Below, in pieces: positions 42,510-51,491 of a stretch of DNA of 64,000 bases. Location of the stretch: positions 1,054,001 through 1,118,000 of the forward strand of contig CAVUFH010000003.1 in assembly GCA_963740835.1 (NCBI GenBank). Reading direction: 5' to 3'. The translations under genes were made by a program, and so were the position numbers. The DNA is from CAVUFH01 sp963740835. GTDB lineage: Bacteria; Actinomycetota; Acidimicrobiia; IMCC26256; PALSA-610. The notes beneath the pieces were generated by a model that saw only the letters and a program-made list of their open reading frames with translations, made no database searches and was not told the origin of the DNA. How positions within the stretch are numbered: the stretch's first letter is position 1; each line of letters starts with the position of its first letter.

Positions 42510-44444
42510 ATGGCTGAAGGCGAGCGGCGGCAACGGGTGATCAGCAGCACGCCGCGGCTGCTCCCGGAGGAGGTCGCGAACCGCGCGTTCGGTTCGTCGT
42601 TCCGCGGCTATTCCGAGACGGAGGTGCGGTCGTACCTACGCCGCGTCGCCGAAGAGCTCACCGCAGTGCGCGAGCGCGAGCAGGAACTGCTCGACACGCT
42701 CGACGACCTCGAGGAGCAGCTGCGCGCACCGAAGCCGCTCGACGAGCAGCAGCTGCTGGACATGCTCGGTGAAGAGACTTCACGCCTGCTCCGCACCGCG
42801 CGGGAGGCGTCCGAGGACATCCGCCGCAAGGCGGAGGAGCGGTCGTCGCGCGTCATGGAAGAAGCGCAGACCGAAGCCCACCGGCTCCGCACCGACGCGA
42901 CGGAGATCCTCGGCGTGCGGACGCACGAAGCCGAAGCGGTCGCGGCCGAGATCATCGGTGAGGCCGAAACGCGCGCCGCCGACATCCGCGCGACGAACGA
43001 CCGGGTTGCCGAAGAGCAGAAGCAGCGCGCCGAACAGGAAGCCGAGTCGATCGTCGAGAACGCGCGCCGGCAAGGACGAGAGATGCTCGACGAAGCGCGC
43101 GCCGCGCGCGAGCGTGTGCTCGCCGACCTCGGCCGGCGGCGCGGACTGCTGCAAGCACAGGTCGAGGAGCTGCGCCAGGGTCGCGACCGGCTGCTCGAGG
43201 CGTACCGCGTTGTCAAGCGCACGTTTCTCGACGCGACCGAAGCGCTCGCGCAGGTCGAGGCACGCGCCGCATCGGAGCGCGCGCACGCGGTTGACTCGGG
43301 CGAGCACGCCGCGTTGTCGGACGACACGCGAGGGCTCGCGCTCGAAAGCGAAGCAGTCGCGATCGCCGGCGAAGCGCTCGACGCGGCACGACTCGAGACG
43401 GAACCGTCGGAGCCGGCACCGGCCGAGATGGCCGACGTCGATTCGCTCTTCGCGCGGATCCGCGCGGGTCACACCGAAGTAGCCGCCGCGACCGAGGCGG
43501 ACACCATGCTCCCGGCTCGCCCGGACACCGAGATCCTCGAAGTCGTGGAGATCGAGGTCGTCGGGTCCGGCCCAGAGACCGACCAGCTCGGTTCCGAGGC
43601 GCCGGAGTCCGAGGCGCCGGAACCCGACGCGCCGGAACCGGACGCAGCGGAATCCGACGCGCCGGGGCGCGACGAGGCGGGGCGCGACGCGCCGGGGCGC
43701 GACGAGGCGGGGCCCGACGAGGCGGCCGGGGGTGGCGGTGGCCCGGGCGCAGGCGGTGAAGAGGCCGGGACCGTCGACGCGGCGGACGCCTGGCGGGCGC
43801 GGCACGCCGAATCGGTCGATCCGCTCGTGCCGCCGCTGGTGAAGCGGTCCAAGCGCTCGGCCCAGGACGACCAGAACCGCCTGCTGGACGCAGTGCGACG
43901 CCACAAGGGCCGGCCGTCGGCGCAACAGGTCCTCCGGGACGACGAGGCGCTGGTGGCAGCCTGGAGCGACGTGCTGCGCACCGCGCTCGATGACGCGTAC
44001 GGCGCGGGCCGGGAAGCGGCGAGAGCGGCGGCCGAACCCGCGCCCGACGACGTCCTCGCCGAGGCGGCGGAGACCATCGCGTTCCCACTGCGCGATCGCA
44101 TCGCGGCCGCGATCGACGACGTCGACGCGGGTGACACGAGTGGCCTCGTCGAACGCATCGGCGCTCGCTACCGCGAGTGGAAGAACCAACAACTGGAACG
44201 CGCGTTGGGTGACGTGATGGTCATGGCCTGGTCGCGCGGCGTCTACGACGGCTCGGATGTCGGCACCGTCTTGCAGTGGATCCCGTTGTCCGAAGGGCGG
44301 TGCGCCGACTGCGATGACAACGCGTTGGAGCCGACGGTGAAGGGCGAGACGTTCCCGACCGGACAGTCCCGCCCCCCCGCGCATCCGGGCTGCCGTTGCC
44401 TGCTCGCGCCCGCCGAAGCGCTCGCCGAGCTGAGTTCTCGCTGA
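42510..44444 (+). CDS. DivIVA-domain coiled-coil protein with phage MuF-like C-terminus
   Basis: 644 residues in three parts. (1) Residues 15-60: DivIVA-type start (VANRAFGSSFRGYSETEV ... YLRRVAEEL) known for polar or septal targeting. (2) Residues 60-300: long charged coiled coil (Glu/Ala/Arg), then an acidic Pro-rich segment with 5-residue repeats (about 362-406). (3) Residues 440-644: a domain ending in the pattern of phage SPP1 gp7/Mu F minor head proteins, C598-x2-C601 (GRCADCDDN), GETFPTGQ, PPAHPGCRC (His625, Cys628, Cys630). I know DivIVA and MuF separately but not this combination. ATG at 42510 after a GGGGG ribosome site; no phage genes nearby. Confidence 0.8.
   Translation: MAEGERRQRVISSTPRLLPEEVANRAFGSSFRGYSETEVRSYLRRVAEELTAVREREQELLDTLDDLEEQLRAPKPLDEQQLLDMLGEETSRLLRTAREASEDIRRKAEERSSRVMEEAQTEAHRLRTDATEILGVRTHEAEAVAAEIIGEAETRAADIRATNDRVAEEQKQRAEQEAESIVENARRQGREMLDEARAARERVLADLGRRRGLLQAQVEELRQGRDRLLEAYRVVKRTFLDATEALAQVEARAASERAHAVDSGEHAALSDDTRGLALESEAVAIAGEALDAARLETEPSEPAPAEMADVDSLFARIRAGHTEVAAATEADTMLPARPDTEILEVVEIEVVGSGPETDQLGSEAPESEAPEPDAPEPDAAESDAPGRDEAGRDAPGRDEAGPDEAAGGGGGPGAGGEEAGTVDAADAWRARHAESVDPLVPPLVKRSKRSAQDDQNRLLDAVRRHKGRPSAQQVLRDDEALVAAWSDVLRTALDDAYGAGREAARAAAEPAPDDVLAEAAETIAFPLRDRIAAAIDDVDAGDTSGLVERIGARYREWKNQQLERALGDVMVMAWSRGVYDGSDVGTVLQWIPLSEGRCADCDDNALEPTVKGETFPTGQSRPPAHPGCRCLLAPAEALAELSSR
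43593..43727 (+). repeat. In-frame 15-bp tandem repeat in the DivIVA-MuF gene
   Basis: Nine units of 15 bases encode five-residue repeats (SEAPE, SEAPE, PDAPE, PDAAE, SDAPG, RDEAG, RDAPG, RDEAG, PDEA). Units 6 and 8 are identical. The length keeps the frame, so copy number can change without breaking the protein, which would alter the linker between coiled coil and MuF-like domain. Confidence 0.85.
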
Positions 44445-44496
44445 GACAAGGTCAGTTATGACGGGCCCTGACCCCTCAGTGCATTCGACCGGGACG

Positions 44497-44502
44497 TAGC
44501 AT
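44497..44502 (+). promoter_or_regulatory. -10 box, leaderless UPF0182 gene
   Basis: TAGCAT, 7 bases before the ATG at 44510. Confidence 0.5.
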
Positions 44503-44509
44503 CCGCTCG

Positions 44510-47468
44510 ATGCGCGTCACGTCCGCCGACGTGCCGCGGCGCCCACTCGGCCTTCGAGGCTGGTTGATCGGCGCCGCGGTCGTCCTCGTCATCCTGTTGT
44601 TGAGCCTGCGCGGCCTGGCGCGCTTCTACACGGACTACCTCTGGTTCAAGGAGGTCGGGTTCGGCAACACGTGGCGCCGGCTGCTGTCCGCGAAGGCCGT
44701 CCCGTCGCTGATCTTCTCGACGATCTTCTTCGTCATCCTCCTCGCGAACCTGATCATCGCCGACCGGCTGGCACCGAGGTATCGCTCGGCCGCCGGACCC
44801 GAAGACGAGATCATCGAGCGCTACCGCACCTACGTCGCGCCGTACTCGGGGCGCCTGCGGGTGCTCGTCGCGTTCTTCTTCGCGCTGGTGATGGGTGGCG
44901 GCGTGTCCGCGGAGTGGCGCAGTTGGATCCTGTTCCAGAACTCCGTGAACTGGGGTGTGAAGGATCCGCAGTTCCACAAGGACATCGGCTTCTACGTGTT
45001 CCGGTTGCCGTTCCTCGAGTTCGTGGTCGGCTGGGTGTTCGCCGCGCTGCTCGTGGTCCTGATCGTGACCGCGGTGTTCCACTACCTCAACGGCGGCATC
45101 CGCCTGCAGAGCCCGTGGCAGCGCGTCACGCCGCAAGTGAAAGTCCACCTCTCGGTGATCCTTGCGCTCATGGCGCTCACCAAGACGGTGCAGTACTACC
45201 TCGCGCGCTACGAGCTGGTGTTCTCCCGCCGCGGCTTCGTCGACGGCGCGAGCTACACGGACGTGCACGCGCAGCTGCCGGCGCTGAACCTGCTGATGGT
45301 CATCTCGATCGCCGCCGCCGCGCTCTTCATCGCCAATATCTTCCGGAAGGGCTGGGTGTTCCCGATCATCGCGGTCGGCCTCTGGGCGTTCATCTCCCTC
45401 GTCGTCGGCACGATCTACCCGGCCGTCATCCAGCGCTTCGTCGTGCAACCGAACGAGTTCTCGCGCGAGGAGCCCTACATCGAACGCAACATCGCGATGA
45501 CGCGCAGCGCGTTCGGCCTCGACAGCAAGAAGGTCGAGACCCAGGACTTCGACTACAACACCGATCTCAGCGAAGCCGACATCGCAGAGCCGGCGAACCA
45601 GGCGACGCTGAACAACCTCCGGCTGTGGGACCCGGCGCCGACGCAAGAGGTCTTCCGCGCCCAGCAAGAGCGCTTCCCGTACTACAAGTTCGTCGACGTC
45701 GACGCCGACCGGTACAAGGTCGGTGTGGACGAGCAGGCGGCGATGGTCGCGCTGCGCGAGCTGGATTCCGGCAGCATCCCGGACCGTACATGGACGAACA
45801 AGCACCTCGTGTACACACACGGGTACGGGCCGGTCGCGGCGGCAACCAACCTGCAAGTGGGCGGTGCACCGTCCTACCTCGTCTCCGACATCCCGAGCAC
45901 CGGCGAGCTCGCCGACAGCTCACCCGACCAACCCGGGATCTACTTCGGCGAGAACCTCTCCGGCTATGCCGTCGTCGACACCAAGGTCGCGGAGCAACAG
46001 GCCGCGACCGGCGCGACCACCGAGGAGACGCGCTACCAGGGCGCCGCGGGCGTCAAGATGTCGAGCTTTCTCCGCAAGAGCGCGGCTCGCGTTGCGGTTC
46101 GGCGACTGGAACCTGTTCGTGTCGGGCCAGCTCACGTCGAACTCGCGCGTGTTGTACAAGCGCGACATCCGTGAGCGGGTCCGCACGGCGGCGCCGTTCC
46201 TGAAGTTCGACGCGGACCCGTACCCGGTCGTCGTGAACAAGCGCATCCTGTGGGTCATCGACGCCTACACGGTCTCCGACCGCTACCCGTACTCCCAGTC
46301 GATCCACCCGAGCAATCTCCCGGACGGCAGCGGTCTCGACACCGAGTTCAACTACGTGCGCAACTCGGTGAAGGCAACGGTCGACGCCTACGACGGCACG
46401 GTCAAGTTCTACGTCGTCAAGGGTGTCGACGACCCGATGATCCGTGCCTACCAGAAGGCGTTCCCGGAGCTGTTCACGAGCCAGGACAAGATGCCAGACG
46501 GGCTGAAGGACCACTGGCGCTACCCCGAAGACGTGTTCCGCGCCCAGACGGAGCAGTTCGCGGTGTACCACATGACCGATCCCAACGACTTCTTCCGCAA
46601 GCAGTTCATCTGGGACATCGCGCCACGCCCGGAGCGCAGCATCACCACTGCGACTCCTACGAGCGCGCGCGGCAACGACGGCGGGCGGAGCACGACGCTC
46701 GCCGCGGGAAACACGCCGATCGACCCCCTCTACCTCACGATGCAGCTCCCGCAATCGTCGCAGCAGGAGTTCGTGTTGACGCGGCCGTTCGTGCCGCGCG
46801 GCAAGGCCAACCAGCTCTCCGCGTTCATGGCCGCGCGCATGGACGGTGAGAACTACGGGAAGCTCGTGTCGTACGAGATCCCCACAACGCTCGTGGCACC
46901 GTCGCCCGCGCAGGCGGGCACGCTGGTCGAGTCCGATCCCGACATCAGTTCGACGCTGTCACTCATCGACCAGCGCGGTTCGTCGGTGTTGCGCGGCGAC
47001 ATTCAGCTGATCCCGGTCGGGCAGTCGATCATCTACGCCCGTCCGATCTATGTCGAAGGTACGGGGGAGGGGCAGTTTCCGCGATTGCGGTTCGTCGCGC
47101 TCGCGTACGGCAACAGCGCGGTGCTCGTCGACTTCGCCGGCGAAGGCCAGATCGCGACGGTCGACCAGGGCATCCGGCAGTTGCTCGCGCAACCGGCCGG
47201 GGGCGGCGAGCAGCCCGGCGGCGGCGGGAACGGCTCGACGACGACGACGACCGCACCCAGCGAGACGACCACCACGACGGCGCCGAGTGCACCAACCACG
47301 ACCGTGCCGTTGTCGACGAACGTCCAGCAGCTGCTCGCCCAGGCCGCGACCGAATTGGAGGCCGCCGACCAGGCCTTGGCGGCCAGCGATCTCGGCGGCT
47401 ACAAGAGCCACGTCGACCAGGCCAAGAAGTACATCGACCAGGCGAATCAGATCCAGGCCGGGGGCTGA
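44510..47468 (+). CDS. UPF0182 large membrane protein, frameshifted
   Basis: Large actinobacterial membrane protein of unknown function (UPF0182; mycobacterial Rv3193c type). N-terminal half: about seven helices (RGWLIGAAVVLVILLLSLRG first), FYTDYLWFKEVGF, DPQFHKDIGFYVFRLPF and a large extracytoplasmic region with ERNIAMTRSAFGL. Frame changes at about 46084: an extra G in AAGAGCGCGGCTCGCG; removing it gives SFLRKSALALRFGDWNLFVSGQ and continues to a Thr/Pro-rich tail (TTTTTAPSETTTTTAP) and a C-terminal helix AATELEAADQAL. Total length would be about 985 residues, typical of the family. Sequence error favoured. Confidence 0.9.
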
Positions 47469-47477
47469 CGCGCGCCG

Positions 47478-47497
47478 GCCCCGCCGAGTCCCGGGGC
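47478..47497 (+). terminator. Hairpin downstream of the UPF0182 gene
   Basis: GCCCCG / CGGGGC with an 8-base loop, starting 10 bases after the UPF0182 stop. No T tract follows, so termination is only suggested by position. Confidence 0.35.
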
Positions 47498-47531
47498 GGG
47501 ACGGGATTGTTCGGGCCCGGGGGGATTGTTA

Positions 47532-47548
47532 CTATCTACGTAGTGTAA
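47532..47548 (+). promoter_or_regulatory. Shared suf regulatory motif upstream of sufB
   Basis: CTATCTACGTAGTGTAA, with an internal perfect palindrome CTACGTAG and a TAGTGT -10-like box at its right half. A motif equal at 15 of 17 positions (CTATCGACGTAGTGTTA) precedes sufC2 on the other strand. Transcription from TAGTGT would give a leader of about 65 bases before sufB. Confidence 0.7.
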
Positions 47549-47618
47549 ATCCCGGCGCGGCGGTACCCACCCACCGCAAAGCCGCCCGGGGCCCCGGCTG
47601 GGGCAGAGGAGGCGCACG

Positions 47619-49019
47619 ATGGCCGTTTCCGGCATCGATCTCGGCAAGTACAAGCTCGGTTGGCACGACACCGAGCAGTACGTCAACACGCCCAAGAAGG
47701 GCGTGAACCAAGACGTCGTCCGCGAGATCTCGTGGATGAAGTCCGAGCCCGAGTGGATGACGAAGTTCCGGCTCAACGCGCTCAAGCGGTTCGAGCGCAA
47801 GCCCATGCTCGAGTGGTTCGCCAAGAACATGCCCGACATCGACTTCGACGACATCTATTACTACTTGAAGCCCACGGACGAGCAGGTCTCCGATTGGGAC
47901 ATGCTGCCCGAGGAAATGAAGGCGACGTACGAGAAACTCGGCATCCCCGAAGCCGAGCGCAAGTTCCTCGCCGGCGTGACCGCGCAGTACGAGAGCGAGG
48001 TCGTGTATCACAAGAACCGCGAGGACCTCGAGTCTCTCGGCGTGATCTTCTCCGACATGGACACCGCGCTGCGCGAACACCCAGACATCGTGCAGAAGTA
48101 CCTCGGCACCGTGATCCCGCCTGGCGACAACAAGTTCGCGGCGCTCAACTCGGCGGTCTGGTCCGGAGGTTCGTTCATCTACGTGCCGCCGAACACGCAC
48201 GTCGACATGCCGCTCCAGGCGTACTTCCGCATCAACGCGGAGAACGCCGGGCAGTTCGAGCGCACGCTGATCATCGCCGACGAAGGTTCGTCCGTGCACT
48301 ACGTCGAGGGCTGCTCCGCGCCGGTGTACTCGAGCGATTCGTTGCACTCAGCAGTGGTCGAGCTGATCGCGAAGCCGGGCGCACGCATCCGCTACACGAC
48401 GATCCAGAACTGGTCGCCGAACGTGTACAACCTCGTGACGAAGCGCGCTCGCGCCGAGGCCGAGTCCACCGTCGAGTGGATCGACGGCAACCTCGGTTCG
48501 AAGCTGACGATGAAGTACCCCGCGGTGGTCATGACCGGTCCGAAGGCGCACGGTGAAGTGCTGTCGGTCGCCTACGCCGGCCCGGGACAACACCAGGACG
48601 CGGGCGCGAAGATGACGCACGCGGCCCCGGAGACCACGTCGATCATCGACTCGAAGTCGATCTCGAAGGATGGCGGCCGCACGACGTACCGCGGTCTGGT
48701 CCGCGTCGAAGAAGGCGCGTACGGCGTGAAGAGTCACGTCCGCTGCGACGCGCTGATCCTCGACGAGGAGTCCCGCTCCGACACGTACCCGTACATGGAG
48801 ATCGAGGAGAAGGACGCCCGCATCGGCCACGAGGCGACCGTCTCGAAGGTCGGCGACGACCAACTCTTCTACCTCCAGAGCCGCGGGCTCACCGAGCAGC
48901 AGGCGACGGCGATGATCGTGAACGGCTTCATCGAGCCGATCACCAAGACGCTCCCGATGGAGTACGCGGTCGAGTTGTCCCGCCTCATCGAGCTCAACAT
49001 GGAAGGCGCGGTGGGTTGA
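47619..49019 (+). CDS. sufB: Fe-S cluster assembly protein SufB
   Basis: Scaffold subunit of the SufBCD complex that builds Fe-S clusters. 466 residues with the family's beta-helix: ILWIPPG-like EVVYHKNREDLESLGVIF, GDNKFAALNSAVWSGGSF, YVPPNTHVDMPLQAYF, HYVEGCSAP, and the C-terminal FYLQSRGLTEQQATAMIVNG. Ends with the SufD-contacting helices. Overlaps the sufD start (TTGA). First gene of the sufB-sufD-Rieske-sufC unit; ribosome site GGAGG-like GAGGAGGC upstream. No sufR precedes it. Confidence 0.97.
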   Translation: MAVSGIDLGKYKLGWHDTEQYVNTPKKGVNQDVVREISWMKSEPEWMTKFRLNALKRFERKPMLEWFAKNMPDIDFDDIYYYLKPTDEQVSDWDMLPEEMKATYEKLGIPEAERKFLAGVTAQYESEVVYHKNREDLESLGVIFSDMDTALREHPDIVQKYLGTVIPPGDNKFAALNSAVWSGGSFIYVPPNTHVDMPLQAYFRINAENAGQFERTLIIADEGSSVHYVEGCSAPVYSSDSLHSAVVELIAKPGARIRYTTIQNWSPNVYNLVTKRARAEAESTVEWIDGNLGSKLTMKYPAVVMTGPKAHGEVLSVAYAGPGQHQDAGAKMTHAAPETTSIIDSKSISKDGGRTTYRGLVRVEEGAYGVKSHVRCDALILDEESRSDTYPYMEIEEKDARIGHEATVSKVGDDQLFYLQSRGLTEQQATAMIVNGFIEPITKTLPMEYAVELSRLIELNMEGAVG

Positions 49020-50326
49020 GTTCTCCCGCCGCGTTCACGATCGACGCGGCGCGGGCACTCGGCGGTCCGGAGTGGCTCGTCGCGCGGCGTGTCGCCGCGG
49101 CCGAGCGGCTCGGGTCGATCGCATGGCCGACGCCGCAAGAGGAGATCTGGCGCTACAGCCGGATCGATGAGCTCAACCTCGATCGCTTCCATCCCGCGAC
49201 CGCGGAGGAGCTCGGCGCGCCCGGCGACGAACGCGCGCCCGGCGGTGGGCCGTGGGCGGCGGAAGCCGGCGCGCGCGCGGCAACGATCGTCGTTCGCGAC
49301 GGTCGGGTCGTGCGACACGAGATCGAGCCGACACTCGAAGCCAAGGGCGTCCGGGTCTGCGATCTCGCGACCTGTGACGACGAGCTCGTGCAACAGTCGT
49401 TGGGCCGCGCGTCGGCAGACAGCGAGGACGCGTTCACGGTGTTGCACGACGCGTTCCTCGCCGGCGGCGCGTTCGTTTACGTCCCCGACGGTGTCGTCGT
49501 CGAGCAGCCGATCGTCGTGCTCCACTGGAGCGAGGGCGACAACGAGGCGTCGTTCCCGCACACGCTCGTCGTGCTCGGCGAAGGCGCCGAGGCGACCGTG
49601 CTCGATCGCTTCGGCTCGCCCGACACGGACCACCTCTCGAACGGCGTCGTCGAGCTGCTCGTCGCCGATCGCGCGCACCTCCGGTACCTGTCGCTCCAGG
49701 AGCACGGCCCGAGTACGTGGCACCTCGGGTTTCAGCGCGCGCACGTCGGCCGGGACTCGACCCTGCGCACCTCGGCCGTCGCGCTGGGCGGCGCGTACGC
49801 GCGGCTCCGCAGCGAAGCGCTGCTCACCGGGCAGGGCGCCGAGAGCGACCAGCTGGCGGTCTACTTCGGCGACGACCACCAGATGCTCGACTTCCGGACG
49901 CTGCAGGATCACAACGCGCCGTGGACCCGGAGCGATCTCCTCTTCAAAGGCGCAGTCGAAGACACTGCCGCGTCCGTGTACTCGGGCCTCGTGCGCCTGC
50001 GGAAGCCCGCGGAGAAGTCGAACGCGTACCAGACCAACCGCAACCTGGTGCTGAGCGAAGGTGCGAGTGCCGAGTCGATCCCGAACCTCGAGATCGAGGC
50101 GAACGACGTGCGCTGCTCGCACGCATCGACCGTCGGGCCCATCGACGAGGATCAGCTCTACTACCTCGAGTCGCGCGGCGTACCGCCCGACGAAGCCGAG
50201 CGCTTGATCGTGCTCGGGTTCTTCGACGACGTGTTCACGCGGCTGCCCGTGAGCGCGTTGACGCGCCGCCTGCGTGGCACCGTGATCGACAAGCTGGAAC
50301 ACTTCCGGTCCCGCGACGATGGGTAG
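49016..50326 (+). CDS. sufD: Fe-S cluster assembly protein SufD
   Basis: Partner of SufB in the SufBC2D scaffold. 436 residues; less conserved N-terminus (TPQEEIWRYSRIDELNLDRF), beta-helix core and C-terminal HASTVGPIDEDQLYYLESRG-type segment ending in LIVLGFFDDVFTRLP. TTG at 49016 overlaps the sufB stop by 4 bases, and the TTG is required because no ATG or GTG fits the spacing. Stop overlaps the Rieske gene start by 8 bases. Confidence 0.95.
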   Translation: MSSPAAFTIDAARALGGPEWLVARRVAAAERLGSIAWPTPQEEIWRYSRIDELNLDRFHPATAEELGAPGDERAPGGGPWAAEAGARAATIVVRDGRVVRHEIEPTLEAKGVRVCDLATCDDELVQQSLGRASADSEDAFTVLHDAFLAGGAFVYVPDGVVVEQPIVVLHWSEGDNEASFPHTLVVLGEGAEATVLDRFGSPDTDHLSNGVVELLVADRAHLRYLSLQEHGPSTWHLGFQRAHVGRDSTLRTSAVALGGAYARLRSEALLTGQGAESDQLAVYFGDDHQMLDFRTLQDHNAPWTRSDLLFKGAVEDTAASVYSGLVRLRKPAEKSNAYQTNRNLVLSEGASAESIPNLEIEANDVRCSHASTVGPIDEDQLYYLESRGVPPDEAERLIVLGFFDDVFTRLPVSALTRRLRGTVIDKLEHFRSRDDG

Positions 50327-50636
50327 TGCGCAAACCGTGGGGACAGTTGCAGACTTCGAGCCAGGCACCGCGCGTCGCGTCGACATCGACGGGTACCGCA
50401 TCGCGGTGGTTCGCATCGGCGACGACTTCTACGCGATCGGCGACGAGTGCTCGCACGCCGACTACTCGTTGTCGGAGGGCGACGTGTGGGAAGACGAGTG
50501 CGAGATCGAGTGCCCGAAGCACGGCTCGACGTTCTCCTTGAAGACCGGTGAACCGCAGACGCTCCCCGCGACGCGACCGGTACCGACCTACGACGTGGTC
50601 GTCGACGGCGATGAGATCAAGGTGGTGCTGCCGTGA
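50319..50636 (+). CDS. Rieske [2Fe-2S] ferredoxin-like protein of the suf operon
   Basis: 105 residues, single Rieske domain: C44-x-H46 (DECSHADYSL) and C65-x2-H68 (IECPKHGSTF) bind the cluster; GYRIAVVRIGDDFYAIGD precedes. Often labelled as a dioxygenase ferredoxin, but between sufD and sufC it is a regular member of actinobacterial suf operons and probably carries electrons for, or is a test client of, cluster assembly. Overlaps both neighbours (8 bases with sufD, GTGA with sufC). Confidence 0.93.
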   Translation: MGSAQTVGTVADFEPGTARRVDIDGYRIAVVRIGDDFYAIGDECSHADYSLSEGDVWEDECEIECPKHGSTFSLKTGEPQTLPATRPVPTYDVVVDGDEIKVVLP

Positions 50637-51469
50637 AGGCGCAGAGCACCCTCCGCATCTCCGATCTCCACGTCAATGTGGCGGGGGTGCACATCCTGCG
50701 CGGTGTCGACCTCGAAGTGCGCTCGGGCGAAGTCCACGCGCTGATGGGTCCGAACGGATCCGGCAAGTCGACGCTCTCGCACGCGCTCATGGGCCGCGGC
50801 GACTACGAAGTCGTCTCCGGTTCGGTCACGATCGACGGCGAGGAACTGCTCGGGCTCCCGACCTGGCAGCGCGCGCAGAAGGGTCTGTTCCTTGCAATGC
50901 AGTATCCGGTCGAGGTACCTGGTGTGCGCCTCGAGGACCTGGTCGGTTCGGCCCTCGCGTACCGGGGATCGTCACGCACGGATGTGCACGAGCTCGTCCG
51001 CGTCGAATCGCACGCGCTCGGGGTTCCGGACGAATTGCTCGGCCGCGGGGTGAACGACGAGTTCTCCGGTGGTGAGAAGAAGCGCGCCGAGACGGTGCAG
51101 CTCGCGGTGCTCGAGTCGAAGTTCGCAGTCCTCGACGAGATCGACTCCGGCCTCGACGTCGACGCGCTGCGCGATGTTTCCCGGCGGGTCGAGCGCATGA
51201 CGAACGACGACGGCCTCGGCGTGCTCGCGATCACCCACTACGCGCGCCTGCTCACCGAGCTGCGTCCGGATCGCGTGCACGTGATGCTCGCGGGTCGGGT
51301 CGTGATGAGTGGTGGGCCGGAGCTGGCGGACCGGCTCGAGGAAACCGGCTACGAAGGCATCGCGGCCGAGGTCGGCGTCGACGCGCTCACGGTCGAGATG
51401 CCGGACGCGGCGGATCCGTTCTCCGACCCGACGGCCGCGAACAACCCGTTCGCCGACCCGCTCGCCTGA
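50633..51469 (+). CDS. sufC: Fe-S cluster assembly ATPase SufC (copy 1)
   Basis: ATPase of the SufBC2D complex. Walker A GPNGSGKST, Q-loop LAMQYPVEVPGV, signature FSGGEKKRAE, Walker B FAVLDEIDSGLDVD, His switch ITHYARLL. 278 residues, longer than the second copy because of a C-terminal tail with DPFSDPTAANNPFADP. GTG start overlaps the Rieske stop (GTGA). A second SufC is at 57946-58737 with sufS and sufU, so one of them may be redundant or specialised. Confidence 0.95.
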   Translation: MKAQSTLRISDLHVNVAGVHILRGVDLEVRSGEVHALMGPNGSGKSTLSHALMGRGDYEVVSGSVTIDGEELLGLPTWQRAQKGLFLAMQYPVEVPGVRLEDLVGSALAYRGSSRTDVHELVRVESHALGVPDELLGRGVNDEFSGGEKKRAETVQLAVLESKFAVLDEIDSGLDVDALRDVSRRVERMTNDDGLGVLAITHYARLLTELRPDRVHVMLAGRVVMSGGPELADRLEETGYEGIAAEVGVDALTVEMPDAADPFSDPTAANNPFADPLA

Positions 51470-51491
51470 CGCCCCTCGCTTCGGACGCCCC

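Noticed and set aside
42510..44444. A prophage remnant, suggested by the MuF-like domain
   Set aside because: Neighbouring genes are ordinary chromosomal ones and no other phage gene, integrase or attachment repeat is visible.
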